A stretch of 64,000 bases of DNA from Roseovarius sp. MMSF_3281 (GCF_030733685.1 NZ_JASHIM010000010.1:62001-126000); one strand, 5' to 3'. Positions 1 through 8,591 are shown, numbered from the stretch's first letter. Numbers and translations: made by a program. The notes: a model not told the origin generated them from the letters alone.

Positions 1-2616
1 CATGTTGCGGCCAAGCGCGTAGGGGGAACACGCGGCGTGCCTGGTCTCGACCAGGGGGCGGTCGATTTCATCGAGGAGATGTCGGGTGAAGACATAAATG
101 TTCCGCAGGCCAGCGGCGGCACACGGCGTGCGGTCTTCGACATCTTCAGCCCCAACCTGATCTCGTACCAGGGTGGCGGCCTCGGGCAACCGCTTGGGTA
201 TCGGCATGGCGGTGTCGGTGGATGGCCGCGCAACAGCGGTGCACATCTAACCATCGCGCTGATCGATGCCGGGCCGGGCGATCTGCGGGCCGGTCAAAGC
301 TACGAGGCGCGCGCCGTCGGCAGCGATGGAGACGGCGACCCGGCGGATATATTTACCGCCTGGACCGGGCAGATCCGCTCGCGCCCATATCCGCCGCCGA
401 ATGACGAAGAGCAACGCCGCGAACAGGAATTGGAAAAGCGCACCTGCCACGCCTTGCGCGAAGCGTTTCTGGAAACCCTCGACCAATCAGCCGTCCCGCT
501 GGACGCGACCGTGGGACGGCAGGCCAGAGACATGGATTGCGATATGGATGGCGTCGGGCAAGCGGGCACCCGAACGCAGGCCGCCGGGGGCACCCTGTCG
601 GGTATGGTCCATATCGAGCGGATCACTGACAGCAAGGTGATCGGGCGGTTCGATCTCTCGGGTAGGGCCCGGATCGAACGCGAGCGACGGACATGGAGCC
701 CCCGAGGCCCCGGCCGGGTCGATATCGACAGCGACGACGGCGACGAAACCCTGCGCGTGACCGGGCGCTTCGCGGCGCCAAACATGCGCAACATGGGCTT
801 TGCCCACCCCGGACTCGAAATCGCCCAAGCGCCTTCGGATGGCGCCGCCTCGATCGCGGAACTGCGCCTGATCGCGCACCGGCCCGCCCGCGACGAAAAG
901 AACCTCCCCTGGGATGACCCGGGCATCCGCCTCACCTTCGACCGACCGCTTGACCCGGCTTCGGTCACGCCTGCGGCGATCAAGCTGGAATTCGGTCTGG
1001 CCAACGGCCAGGGCGGCACGGTCATGGCCCCGATCAAGACCCGCCCGCGCCTGACGGGCAGCGATACCGTGGTCGTCACACCGCAAGACCCGATGCGGGA
1101 CGGAGTGCGCTACCGCGTGACGGTTCGTGCAGGACCGTCCGGTATACGTGGTGCGGAAGGCGAACAGATGGCTGTTGATCAGGCATGGGGCTTCGAAACG
1201 ATGGTCGATCTGGATGACAACGAATTCATGAACACCGGGCTTGCATCGCATCTCGATTGGCGCGAAGGCGTGGAAAGCGACACCATCCAGGTCGCGACAA
1301 ACGCACCGCTGGTCCGCGACAAACCCGCCGCCATCCGCATTTATCCCAAGTGGCGCCCCGATCCGCAGATCGCTCCGGGCTGGCAGGTGACAGAGTTCAG
1401 GGCCCATGTCCGGGCGCGCCCGGCTTTCGACCCGAAGGCGCCGCTGCTCGTGCCCGAGCGCCGCGATCTACGCCTCCGCCGGCCGGATATGTTCACCGAC
1501 GAGGAACGCCGCAAAGGCGAGAACAGCGTTACGCTGTTTGGCTGGACCCCCGAATACGAAGAAATCGCGGCACTGCGCGCCGAGATCGAACCGGTCCGCG
1601 AGTGCGAGGAGTCTCCCCGAGTCTTCTCCGGGGTGGAGTCGCTGGATTGGGATCCGCTCGACCGCGACCTGTCGCTCGGATATGTCTTCGCCGAAGTCGG
1701 CCCTTGGGCCGATGGTGTGCCTCCCGGGCGTCGCCAGGAAGGCGCGCAGGCCGCACGGTCAGCTGAAACCTTCATCGAACAACTTTTCCCGGTAGGCGAA
1801 GCGCGGATCGAACCGGGGCCCGCCGTGCCCTTCTCTCCCGATTTCGCGGAGGACCTTGCGGCCACCATACGCGAAATCGCCATGGCCGAGTCGTTGGCCG
1901 GCACTCTGGACGACTCCGTACCTGAGAATTGGCTGGACTCGCTTGACGCTTATGACGGCAATAGCATGTCACTCCTGCGCGCGGCCAAAGGCGCGCTCAG
2001 CGGCATTGGCCTCGCCGATCCGCTTTACCGCCGTGGCGATATCCGGCGCACGATCCTGCGTCACGCGCACGATGCATTGAACGTGGCTGGCGCCTATGGC
2101 GATTTCGACGCGGTCGTCGTGTTCATGCCCTATGACTGGCTGCAACTGCTTGGCGTGGCGAACTGGGACATCGGCCCGCGATTCATGTGGCCCGATGTTG
2201 ACCAGCCAATCACCTTCACCAGACCAGTCATCGGCGTGAGCCTCACCGGACCGGATAGCGGCAAACCCGGAATTCCATCGCTCGGGGCCATCACCCACGA
2301 GGTCGGGCACGTCTTCGGGCTGGAACATCGCCCTGCTGTCGCAACCGCCGCCGAACGCAGCCGTGTTTGCGACGCGCTGGAAGGTACGCTCATGGACGGG
2401 ATAGAGGGTTTGCGGATCTCCCCAAGCGGCGACAGTGGTGCCGTCAAGTCTTCCGAGGACGGAAACGCAGAAAAGAAAGGGGAGCTCCTGTCGCTGATGT
2501 TCCCTTGCGCACGAGGCGCGAAGCCAAGCCTGTTCATCATGCAGGACCACTACGCGAAACTGCTCGAAAACTTACGCCCGGGCGCATTCCAAGTGCCGCT
2601 GCGCGGCTTGCCGTAG
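1..2616 (+). CDS. Zinc metalloprotease with Ig-like domain (5' truncated)
   Basis: The reading frame is open to the left edge, so the true start probably lies outside the window; a GTG at 37 is the first start inside and would give 859 residues (numbers below count from it). The C-terminal part has HEVGHVFGLEH at residues 754-764, the extended HEXXHxxGxxH zinc motif of metzincins, so it is probably an active peptidase. Residues about 270-390 look like a bacterial Ig-like domain (SbsA/Big_5 type: a 'TFDRPLDPASV' strand start and a 'DGVRYRVTV' strand later). The rest is acidic and has no membrane segment that I can see. Export cannot be judged because the N-terminus is missing. The substrate is unknown. 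The next gene is on the opposite strand, so this gene ends its unit. Confidence 0.72.
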   Translation, partial: HVAAKRVGGTRGVPGLDQGAVDFIEEMSGEDINVPQASGGTRRAVFDIFSPNLISYQGGGLGQPLGYRHGGVGGWPRNSGAHLTIALIDAGPGDLRAGQSYEARAVGSDGDGDPADIFTAWTGQIRSRPYPPPNDEEQRREQELEKRTCHALREAFLETLDQSAVPLDATVGRQARDMDCDMDGVGQAGTRTQAAGGTLSGMVHIERITDSKVIGRFDLSGRARIERERRTWSPRGPGRVDIDSDDGDETLRVTGRFAAPNMRNMGFAHPGLEIAQAPSDGAASIAELRLIAHRPARDEKNLPWDDPGIRLTFDRPLDPASVTPAAIKLEFGLANGQGGTVMAPIKTRPRLTGSDTVVVTPQDPMRDGVRYRVTVRAGPSGIRGAEGEQMAVDQAWGFETMVDLDDNEFMNTGLASHLDWREGVESDTIQVATNAPLVRDKPAAIRIYPKWRPDPQIAPGWQVTEFRAHVRARPAFDPKAPLLVPERRDLRLRRPDMFTDEERRKGENSVTLFGWTPEYEEIAALRAEIEPVRECEESPRVFSGVESLDWDPLDRDLSLGYVFAEVGPWADGVPPGRRQEGAQAARSAETFIEQLFPVGEARIEPGPAVPFSPDFAEDLAATIREIAMAESLAGTLDDSVPENWLDSLDAYDGNSMSLLRAAKGALSGIGLADPLYRRGDIRRTILRHAHDALNVAGAYGDFDAVVVFMPYDWLQLLGVANWDIGPRFMWPDVDQPITFTRPVIGVSLTGPDSGKPGIPSLGAITHEVGHVFGLEHRPAVATAAERSRVCDALEGTLMDGIEGLRISPSGDSGAVKSSEDGNAEKKGELLSLMFPCARGAKPSLFIMQDHYAKLLENLRPGAFQVPLRGLP

Positions 2617-2891
2617 CCGCTCGGAGAGATGAGGCGGTACTCGCTCGCGATCCCGCTCGACAGTTTCCTAGGGAAGGCGCTGTTCCTATTTTTGATGTTG
2701 GACCGGTCGGTGCCTTCTCAGTCTATATCGTTCGTTTTGGGCCCTTCTTGATTTCGGGTAGAAAGGCGGAAGGCCGATATTCGCCGCGGATTCTTTGACT
2801 GTCCGGTCTGCGGGTGCTGCGGCGCAATGACCGGTAATGTCCCGGCACAAAAAGGTCCATGTTGTGGGGATTGAAGGGGATAAGGTTTCGA

Positions 2892-3794
2892 TCAAGCCTT
2901 GTGCCCGGCAATCGGTAATTTCGGTCGCCTGCGGTCGCCCGCGACGACGATCAGCGTGGCCATCACGATGCAGGCGGCGGCGATGTAGAAGACAATGCCG
3001 GGGATCACCCCAAAGAAAAGCGCATCGGCGATGACGGCGAAGATCAGGGCGAGGTATTCGAAGGGCGCGAGCTTGGACACTTCGCTGTGCTTCATCGCCA
3101 GCGTCATCATGATATGGGCGATGCCGCCCGCCGCGCCCGCGCCGACCAGGTAGATAAGCTGTTCGGGCGTCGGGCTGACCCAGCCCAGCGGCGCGGTGGC
3201 AAGCCCGGCAAGGGCGCAGGTGAGCGCGAAGTAGAGGGCGATGGCGCCGGCGTTCTCGGTCCGGGCGAGGCTGCGGATCTGGATCTTGGCACCGGCGGTG
3301 AAGATCGCCATCGTCAGGGCCAGCCCGACGCCCAGCAGGTAGCCGGGGTCGACCTGCACGCCGGTGGCCTCGGGGATGACCAGCACCAGCACGCCGAGAA
3401 AGCCGAACATGACCGATATCCAGCGGGTGCGGTTGACGATCTCGCCCAAGAGTGCCCGGGCCAGCAGGACGGCGAGGATCGGGGCGAGGTAGCCGATCAC
3501 CGAGGCATGGGCCAGCGGCAGGTAGCGCAACGCCGCGAAGGAGGCAAACATCGCCGTGCAGCCGAGGATGCAGCGCAGCACATGCGCCATGGGCCGACGC
3601 GTGGCAAGGCCGCGCGGAAAATCGCCCGTGGCAAAGAGGTAGATCACCAGTGGAATGAGCGCGCAGGCGCTGCGGTAGAACACCACCTGACCAAGCGGCA
3701 CCGTATCGGCCAGCCATTTCACGCAGACGGTCATGAGCGTGAAGAACATGGTCGCGCCGATGCGCAGAATGATACCGTGGAAATCCGATGTCAT
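2892..3794 (-). CDS. DMT-superfamily (EamA) permease
   Basis: A 300-residue inner-membrane protein of about ten hydrophobic segments arranged as two EamA-type halves. It begins with a typical first helix (FFTLMTVCVKWLADT) and a repeat-like second half containing 'YLVGAGAAGGIAHIMMTLAM'. EamA proteins export or import small metabolites, but the substrate cannot be predicted. The ATG at 3794 overlaps the stop of the upstream ABC ATPase as ATGA, so it is translationally coupled and is the last gene of the minus-strand uptake array. A role in moving the same ligand, or its breakdown product, as the ABC system is only an inference from that coupling. The 275 bases downstream (2617-2891) hold nothing I can identify. 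Confidence 0.85.
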   Translation of the reverse strand: MTSDFHGIILRIGATMFFTLMTVCVKWLADTVPLGQVVFYRSACALIPLVIYLFATGDFPRGLATRRPMAHVLRCILGCTAMFASFAALRYLPLAHASVIGYLAPILAVLLARALLGEIVNRTRWISVMFGFLGVLVLVIPEATGVQVDPGYLLGVGLALTMAIFTAGAKIQIRSLARTENAGAIALYFALTCALAGLATAPLGWVSPTPEQLIYLVGAGAAGGIAHIMMTLAMKHSEVSKLAPFEYLALIFAVIADALFFGVIPGIVFYIAAACIVMATLIVVAGDRRRPKLPIAGHKA

Positions 3795-4570
3795 GACGGG
3801 GCGCCCGCCTTGGTCGTGGCGCGCAGGGGCATGACCTGAAGCCGGGCATTGCCAAGGCGGAGAACATCGGCCTCGATCCCGTACATCGCGGCAAGGTTGT
3901 CGCGGTTCAGCACGTCTTCGGCCGCACCGGCGGCGCGGAATTCGCCGCCGTGAAGGGCGATGAGCCGGTCGGTGAACTGGGCGGCGAGGTTGAGGTCATG
4001 CAGGGCCATGGCGACGATCGTTCCGGTGCTGGCGGCGAGGTGCCGCAAGCGTTCCAGTACCAGCAATTGGTGCCGGAGGTCGAGGGCTGCCGTGGGCTCG
4101 TCGAGCAACAGGACACGGGGTGCGCGGAAGAGCGCCTGCGTCAGGAAGACAAGCTGCCGCTGGCCGCCGCTCAGTTCGTCGAGGCGGCGGGTTTGCAGGT
4201 GGGCGAGCCCGAAGGTGTCGAGGGCGGTGACGGCCTTGGCGATCAGCGCCGACGGCAATCGCATGCTGAGCGAACGGAGGCGCCCGAGCAGGACCACTTC
4301 GAGCACGGTGAGTGAGGAGGCGGCGCCGGTTTCCTGCGGCATGTAGGCGATGTGCCGGCCGCGGTCGGCGGGCGGGAGAGGGATGCCGTCGAGCCTTACG
4401 GTTCCCTGCGCCGGCAGGAGCCCGGCCACGGCCTTGAGCAAGGTCGATTTGCCGGCCCCGTTGCAGCCGATCAGCGCGGTGACCTCGCCATCGCGCCAGG
4501 TGTCGGTGACATCGCGGATGACCGGGGCGGCGCCGTAGCGGACGCAGAGTGTGTCGATAAAGAGGGTCAC
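3791..4570 (-). CDS. FecCD-type ABC importer, ATP-binding protein
   Basis: A 259-residue cytoplasmic ATPase of the iron-siderophore/haem/B12 importer class. It shows Walker A 'GCNGAGKST', Q-loop 'YMPQETG', signature 'LSGGQRQ', Walker B 'VLLLDEPTAALD' and the H-loop 'ALHDLNLA'. I chose the GTG at 4570 because it overlaps the permease stop as GTGA and leaves the usual 'TLFIDTLCVRYG' first strand; the frame stays open upstream but only as antisense to the permease. It works with the permease at 4567-5661 and the binding protein at 5658-6779. The ligand class is a metal chelate or corrinoid; the exact ligand cannot be read from the ATPase. Confidence 0.9.
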   Translation of the reverse strand: MTLFIDTLCVRYGAAPVIRDVTDTWRDGEVTALIGCNGAGKSTLLKAVAGLLPAQGTVRLDGIPLPPADRGRHIAYMPQETGAASSLTVLEVVLLGRLRSLSMRLPSALIAKAVTALDTFGLAHLQTRRLDELSGGQRQLVFLTQALFRAPRVLLLDEPTAALDLRHQLLVLERLRHLAASTGTIVAMALHDLNLAAQFTDRLIALHGGEFRAAGAAEDVLNRDNLAAMYGIEADVLRLGNARLQVMPLRATTKAGAPS

Positions 4571-5661
4571 CAGTTTCTCCCTTGACCGCGCAGGATGAGA
4601 AAGAAGAGGAAGGGCACGCCGATCACCGCCGTGACGATGCCGATGGGGATGACCGCGCCGGGCGAGACGATCTTTGACAGGACCGAGGCGGCGAGCATGA
4701 TGTTCGCCCCGGTGAGGCCGGCCATCGGCAGCAACAGGCGCTGATCCTCGCCCACGGCCATGCGGGCGATGTGGGGGGCCACCAGACCGACGAAGCCGAT
4801 GGTCCCGACGAAGGCCACGGCGCCGGTTGTCAGGAGCGCCACGACGGCGAAAACCTTGATGCGGAGCGCCTGCACGTTGACGCCGATGGCCGCCGCGCGG
4901 CTGCCACCGAGGCGGAGCGCGGTGAGCCGCCAGATGTCGGGAAGAACTGCGAGGGTGGCCAGCGCAACGACGGCGGCGACGATGGGCACGTTGGCCCAGC
5001 TTGCCCGCAGGAGCGAGCCGAAAAGCCAGAACACGATGGATTGCAGCACTTCCGGAGAGGCGATGTATTGCACGAAGGATTGCGCCGCCTGGAACATGAA
5101 GAGCGTGGCGATGCCGGCGAGCACCATGACCTCGGGGCTCATGCCCTGCATGCGGGCGAAGAAAAAGACGATGCCGCCGGCGGCGAGGCACATCAGGAAC
5201 GCCGCAAGCGGGATGGTCAGCCATGGCACGAAAGGCAGGGTGATGCCCGTCAGGATCACGATGGCCGCGCCAAAGCCCGCGGCGGCGGAAAAGCCCAGTG
5301 TGTAGGGGCTGGCCAGTGGATTGCCGAGAATGGTTTGCATGTGGACGCCCGCCATGCCCAGCGCGAGGCCCACGAGGATGGCCATGCAGGTGACCGGCAG
5401 GCGGATGTCGAAGACGATGACGCGGGTCATCGAGCTGACCTCGGAGGGGGTGACGAGGGTGTGTAAGACCTCGCCCAGCCCGAGCATCGAGGGACCGGTG
5501 ACGATATCGGCGACCGCGAGCGCGAGGAAAGCCGTGATGCCGCAGATCAGCCACAGGAGGCGGCGTTGTATCAGCGCACGGTAGGCTGTGGCCGATGGTG
5601 GGTCGGATGGCGGGTCGGAGGCGGCGTCGACCGCCGCCTCCGATAGGTTTGCGCGGATCAT
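4567..5661 (-). CDS. FecCD-family ABC importer permease
   Basis: A 364-residue polytopic inner-membrane protein of the FecCD/BtuC family. It has about ten hydrophobic segments, the family loop 'NPLASPYTLGFSAAAGFGA' and the late segment 'GTIGFVGLVAPHIAR', which contacts the ATPase. The N-terminus carries an extra stretch of about 30 mostly hydrophilic residues before the first helix. It overlaps the upstream binding-protein stop (ATGA at 5658-5661) and the downstream ATPase (GTGA). It would pass a siderophore-, haem- or cobalamin-like ligand from the periplasm. Confidence 0.92.
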   Translation of the reverse strand: MIRANLSEAAVDAASDPPSDPPSATAYRALIQRRLLWLICGITAFLALAVADIVTGPSMLGLGEVLHTLVTPSEVSSMTRVIVFDIRLPVTCMAILVGLALGMAGVHMQTILGNPLASPYTLGFSAAAGFGAAIVILTGITLPFVPWLTIPLAAFLMCLAAGGIVFFFARMQGMSPEVMVLAGIATLFMFQAAQSFVQYIASPEVLQSIVFWLFGSLLRASWANVPIVAAVVALATLAVLPDIWRLTALRLGGSRAAAIGVNVQALRIKVFAVVALLTTGAVAFVGTIGFVGLVAPHIARMAVGEDQRLLLPMAGLTGANIMLAASVLSKIVSPGAVIPIGIVTAVIGVPFLFFLILRGQGRNW

Positions 5662-6779
5662 CCGTCTTGTCCGGCAGGAAGTTGCGTCATGTAGGTACCG
5701 TCGAACTGCACCGGCATGTAGGTTGCGAAGAACCGGTCGAGTGCCGCCTGCGGGTCGAGATCGGCGAAGGTCTCAGGGTAGAGCGCCTTGGCCAGGAACT
5801 GCAGGAACGCATAATCGTAAAGCGTGCGGTTGCCGCCGTGGTAGACGCCGAAGATGCGATCATTTGCGACCGCGTCGAGTTCGTTCCAGCCCGGGCGCTC
5901 GAGATAGGGGCGCATACGGTCGTGGGTGGTGGTGGCGTCGACGGTTGGGCCCATGAGGATCGCCTCGTCCTGCCCTGTCCAGCCGGAACCGGCGAGGAGG
6001 ATCACTTCGGGGTTCTGCGACAGGACGTATTCGGCGCTGAGCGGGCCCCAGCTTTCGATCTGGCCGTCGGCGATGTTCTGCGCGCCAAGCTGGTCGATCA
6101 CCGCGCCCCACTGGGTGCCGGAGTAGGAGTTGTCGACCACGTCGCGGCCCTTGCGGCCAAGCTCGACATAGACCTGCGGGCGGGCATCTTCGGCGATGGT
6201 ATCAAGGCGGCCGAGCACCTCGGCCACGGCGGTCTCGTACTCGGTCGCCAGTGTTTCGGCGCGGTCTTCCTGACCGAGGATCTGGCCGAGAAGGCGAGTG
6301 GATTCGACATGCTTCTCGACGGTCTGGGCGTTGTAGTCGAGGACAACGACAGGGATGCCGGCAGCTTCGATGCGCTGGTTGATCTCGCCGAGGGCGTCAT
6401 ACTGCCAGCCGGCCAGCAGAACGAGGTCGGGCCGGGCCGCAACGACCGCTTCGAGGGAGAAGGTGCCGTCGCTGGTATGGCCGACGTCGGGCAGGTCGGC
6501 GATCTGCGGCATGGCCGCGACATAGGTCTGCCATTGCAGGTTGCGCCAGCTTTCCCACGGCGCGCGCGAGATGGCGGCGACGCGGTCGAACCCGTCGGGG
6601 CCGGCCACGGCCATGAAATCCTCGTAATAGAAGCCCAGCATGATGCGTTCGGCGTTCTCGGGGATATCGACCGTGCGGCCCTTCGTGTCGGTCACGGTGA
6701 TGGTCTGGGCCCAAGTCGGCAGCGATAGAGTGGCCACCAGCGTGGCTGCGGCAAGGCCGCGGGTGATGAATTGGAACAT
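5658..6779 (-). CDS. Periplasmic binding protein of FecCD-type ABC importer
   Basis: A 373-residue class III binding protein (Periplasmic_BP_2 fold). The signal peptide is about 24 residues, ending near 'SLPTWAQ'. The mature part begins 'TITVTDTKGRTVDIPENAER', the typical first strand of FecB/BtuF relatives, and contains 'VVAARPDLVLLAG' and 'NPEVILLAGSGWTG'. The frame is open much further upstream, but the ATG at 6779 is chosen because it gives the signal peptide and has AAGGA six bases upstream. That ribosome-binding site lies in one arm of a long inverted repeat (6785-6868), described separately. It is first of a three-gene ABC operon plus DMT gene. Tyr and Trp residues are plentiful, as in chelate binders, but the ligand is unknown. 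Confidence 0.9.
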   Translation of the reverse strand: MFQFITRGLAAATLVATLSLPTWAQTITVTDTKGRTVDIPENAERIMLGFYYEDFMAVAGPDGFDRVAAISRAPWESWRNLQWQTYVAAMPQIADLPDVGHTSDGTFSLEAVVAARPDLVLLAGWQYDALGEINQRIEAAGIPVVVLDYNAQTVEKHVESTRLLGQILGQEDRAETLATEYETAVAEVLGRLDTIAEDARPQVYVELGRKGRDVVDNSYSGTQWGAVIDQLGAQNIADGQIESWGPLSAEYVLSQNPEVILLAGSGWTGQDEAILMGPTVDATTTHDRMRPYLERPGWNELDAVANDRIFGVYHGGNRTLYDYAFLQFLAKALYPETFADLDPQAALDRFFATYMPVQFDGTYMTQLPAGQDG

Positions 6780-6784
6780 GGTAT

Positions 6785-6868
6785 GTCCTTGAAGTTCACG
6801 TAGGTTTTGCCTCCGCCCGGAAAAGCGGAGAGACTTTGAAATGGTCTGATCGGGTGAACTTAAAGGAC
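6785..6868 (-). promoter_or_regulatory. Long inverted repeat sequestering a ribosome-binding site
   Basis: Outer arms 6785-6799 and 6854-6868 are complementary at 14 of 15 positions. Nested inside is a perfect 6-bp stem (CTCCGC/GCGGAG, 6811-6830). In minus-strand RNA the proximal arm contains AAGGAC, the likely Shine-Dalgarno of the binding-protein gene starting at 6779. The distal arm contains the TAA stop (6860-6862) of the upstream DUF2946-like gene. Folding would hide the site, and ribosomes reaching the upstream stop would open it. This mechanism is inferred from sequence only. Confidence 0.55.
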
Positions 6869-7249
6869 GGGTGGCGCGCGGGTGCGGGCATGGCCCATGA
6901 GCCGCAGGACAAGATGCGGCGGTGGGGTCAGGGTCAGGCGGTGGGAAAAGTCGACCGCCATTTCGTGCCAGTCGAGCGCGGTGCGCGGGGGCACGTCGAC
7001 GGCCTTGCCGAAGCTGTGGCACCAGTCGCAGCCGCCGGAACGCTCGGTCTGTTCGACCGGCTTGCCGGTTTCGAGGTCGATGACCACGGTTTCGTTGCCG
7101 AAGCCCGAACAAAGCTCGACCACCGGGCCGGAGGCGGGCGAGGCCTGAAGCCCGCCGGCCATGGCGAACTGAACGACAAGCCATGTCAGGGCTGGAAAGA
7201 CCAGCCCGAACCGCCGCCAGAAAGATGTTCGCCGTTTGCGCATGGACAT
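6860..7249 (-). CDS. DUF2946-like small exported protein with CxxC motif
   Basis: A 129-residue protein with one N-terminal hydrophobic segment (residues about 14-36, signal peptide or anchor). Cys47 precedes a CDWC motif at residues 74-77. This layout resembles DUF2946 proteins, small periplasmic proteins with a CxxC-like centre often found near copper or metal genes; the assignment is by eye. Two ATGs in frame (7249 and 7243) are possible. The gene sits between pseudoazurin and the FecCD binding protein, on the same strand as both. Its stop lies inside the inverted repeat that may control the next gene. A metal-handling role is an inference from the cysteines and the cupredoxin neighbour. 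Confidence 0.6.
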   Translation of the reverse strand: MSMRKRRTSFWRRFGLVFPALTWLVVQFAMAGGLQASPASGPVVELCSGFGNETVVIDLETGKPVEQTERSGGCDWCHSFGKAVDVPPRTALDWHEMAVDFSHRLTLTPPPHLVLRLMGHARTRAPPVL

Positions 7250-7280
7250 GTTGTACCGCGTTGAGAAGCGCCGCTACCTT

Positions 7281-7342
7281 GGTTGCAGGTTGCAGGTTGC
7301 AGGTTGCAGGTTGCAGGTTGCAGGTTGCAGGTTGCAGGTTGC
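7281..7342. repeat. Heptanucleotide tandem repeat (GGTTGCA, about 8.9 copies)
   Basis: Sixty-two bases of perfect GGTTGCA repeats, eight full units plus GGTTGC. It lies in the 122-base gap between the pseudoazurin stop (7372) and the DUF2946-like start (7249), roughly 30 bases upstream of the latter. Slipped-strand copy-number change here could alter spacing or RNA structure ahead of the DUF2946-like gene. Confidence 0.97.
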
Positions 7343-7371
7343 TGGCGTCAAGTCAATCTCGGGGTTGTGCG

Positions 7372-7812
7372 CTATTGCGCCGCTCCGTCGTCGGTTTCTC
7401 GGGAGAGGATCGCCTCGAAGCGGTCCCGGGCGCGGCGCGGCAGGTCGTCGGGCAAGACGGAGGGTGACAGCGACGCGTCGCCCACCCGGATCAGCATCAC
7501 CATGCCCATCATGAAATGCGGCGAGCATTTCACGCCATAGACCCCTTCGGTGTCGAGGGTGATTTCGATCTCCTCGTCGATCTGGCCGATGAAGCGCGCC
7601 GCCCCCTCGGGACGCATGCCCTTGATCGAGGCGGCGTTGTGGCCGCGATCGCTGGCAAGAAAGCGGATGGTGTCACCCGGCTGGGCGGAAATGAAATCAG
7701 GCTCGTAGACCATGGCGCCCGTGTCATTACGGTTGAGCATCTTTACCTCGTGTATTTCGGCCGAGGCAAGGGTTGGAATGGCCATCAGGGCGGCAAGCAG
7801 CAGTTTCATCAT
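7372..7812 (-). CDS. Pseudoazurin (type 1 copper protein)
   Basis: A 146-residue precursor with a signal peptide of about 18 residues (ends 'PTLASA'). The type 1 copper ligands are His58, Cys96, His99 and Met104. Their spacing (38, 3 and 5) and the 18-residue offset match the His40/Cys78/His81/Met86 set of mature pseudoazurins, and the loop reads CSPHFMMGM. Such cupredoxins carry electrons in the periplasm, usually to nitrite or nitrous oxide reductase or cytochrome peroxidase; none of those genes is in the window. The ATG at 7812 (or the adjacent one at 7809) follows the ABC ATPase stop by only 14 bases, so it is probably co-transcribed with the riboswitch-headed operon. That placement is unusual. 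Confidence 0.9.
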   Translation of the reverse strand: MMKLLLAALMAIPTLASAEIHEVKMLNRNDTGAMVYEPDFISAQPGDTIRFLASDRGHNAASIKGMRPEGAARFIGQIDEEIEITLDTEGVYGVKCSPHFMMGMVMLIRVGDASLSPSVLPDDLPRRARDRFEAILSRETDDGAAQ

Positions 7813-7826
7813 GGTCCTTTCGGGTA

Positions 7827-8591
7827 TCAGGTGGGTTTGTGGAAGCGCAGCACGCACGCGCCATCGGCCGGGTCGGTCAGGATACTGGCGCGGACGGCGA
7901 AGCTTTCGGCAAGGCGTTCGCAAGTCAGCACCTCTTCGGGTGGGCCGAGGGTGACGAGGCGGCCTCGCTGGAGGAGGGCCAGACGGTCGCATTCCATCGC
8001 CTGGTTGAGGTCGTGCAGGGCGACAATGCTGGTGACCGGCAGGCGCGCGACCAGTGACAGGATCGACAGCTGGTGGTGGATGTCGAGATGGTTGGTCGGC
8101 TCGTCCAGCAGCAGGATCTGCGGCTCTTGCGCAAGGGCGCGGGCGATATGGACACGCTGGCGTTCGCCGCCGGACAGCGTCGCCCACTGGCGGGCCTCGA
8201 AGCCTTGCATTTCGACCGCCGCAGTGGCGCGGGCAACGATTGTCTCGTCCGTGTCGGACCATGGCCGCAGTGCCGAAAGCCACGGGGTACGGCCCAGTTC
8301 GACCGCATCGCGCACGGTGATGCGGTCGCCGGTCTCGGCCTGCTGTTCGACGAAGGCGATGCGCTGCGCGATCTGTCGCTGCGGATAACTTGCGAGGTCG
8401 CGCCCGTCGAGCGTGAGGCGGCCGGCGGTGGGGGCGCGGATGCCTGCGAGCATTTTCAGCAGGGTGGACTTGCCCGAGCCGTTGGCACCGATCAGGCCGA
8501 GTGTTTCGCCCGGCTGCACGTCGAGGGTAATGTCCTGAACGATGGGCTGGCGGCGGACGGACCAGCCAAGGGATTGACAGCTCAGGCTCAT
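7827..8591 (-). CDS. B12/corrinoid-type ABC importer, ATP-binding protein
   Basis: A 254-residue ATPase of the FepC/BtuD class with Walker A 'GANGSGKST', signature 'LSGGERQRV', Walker B 'ILLLDEPTNHLD' and H-loop 'ALHDLNQAM'. The ATG at 8591 overlaps the permease stop (ATGA). It is third in an operon whose leader is a cobalamin riboswitch, so the transporter most likely serves cobalamin, cobinamide or another corrinoid. Cobalt chelates are the alternative. Gene symbol btuD is not assigned because the binding protein is distant from classical BtuF. Confidence 0.9.
   Translation of the reverse strand: MSLSCQSLGWSVRRQPIVQDITLDVQPGETLGLIGANGSGKSTLLKMLAGIRAPTAGRLTLDGRDLASYPQRQIAQRIAFVEQQAETGDRITVRDAVELGRTPWLSALRPWSDTDETIVARATAAVEMQGFEARQWATLSGGERQRVHIARALAQEPQILLLDEPTNHLDIHHQLSILSLVARLPVTSIVALHDLNQAMECDRLALLQRGRLVTLGPPEEVLTCERLAESFAVRASILTDPADGACVLRFHKPT

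Noticed and set aside
300-1407. Two long minus-strand open frames (300-1079 and 487-1407) opposite the metalloprotease
   Set aside because: They lack family motifs and ribosome-binding sites, and are rich in Arg and Pro as expected for antisense frames of GC-rich coding DNA. The plus strand has a clear zinc motif.
3087-3839. 250-residue plus-strand open frame opposite the DMT permease
   Set aside because: Strongly hydrophilic with no domain. The opposite strand gives a proper ten-helix membrane protein coupled by ATGA to the ABC genes.
7281-7342. Possible CRISPR array
   Set aside because: The repeat unit is seven bases and contiguous, with no spacers and no cas genes in the window.
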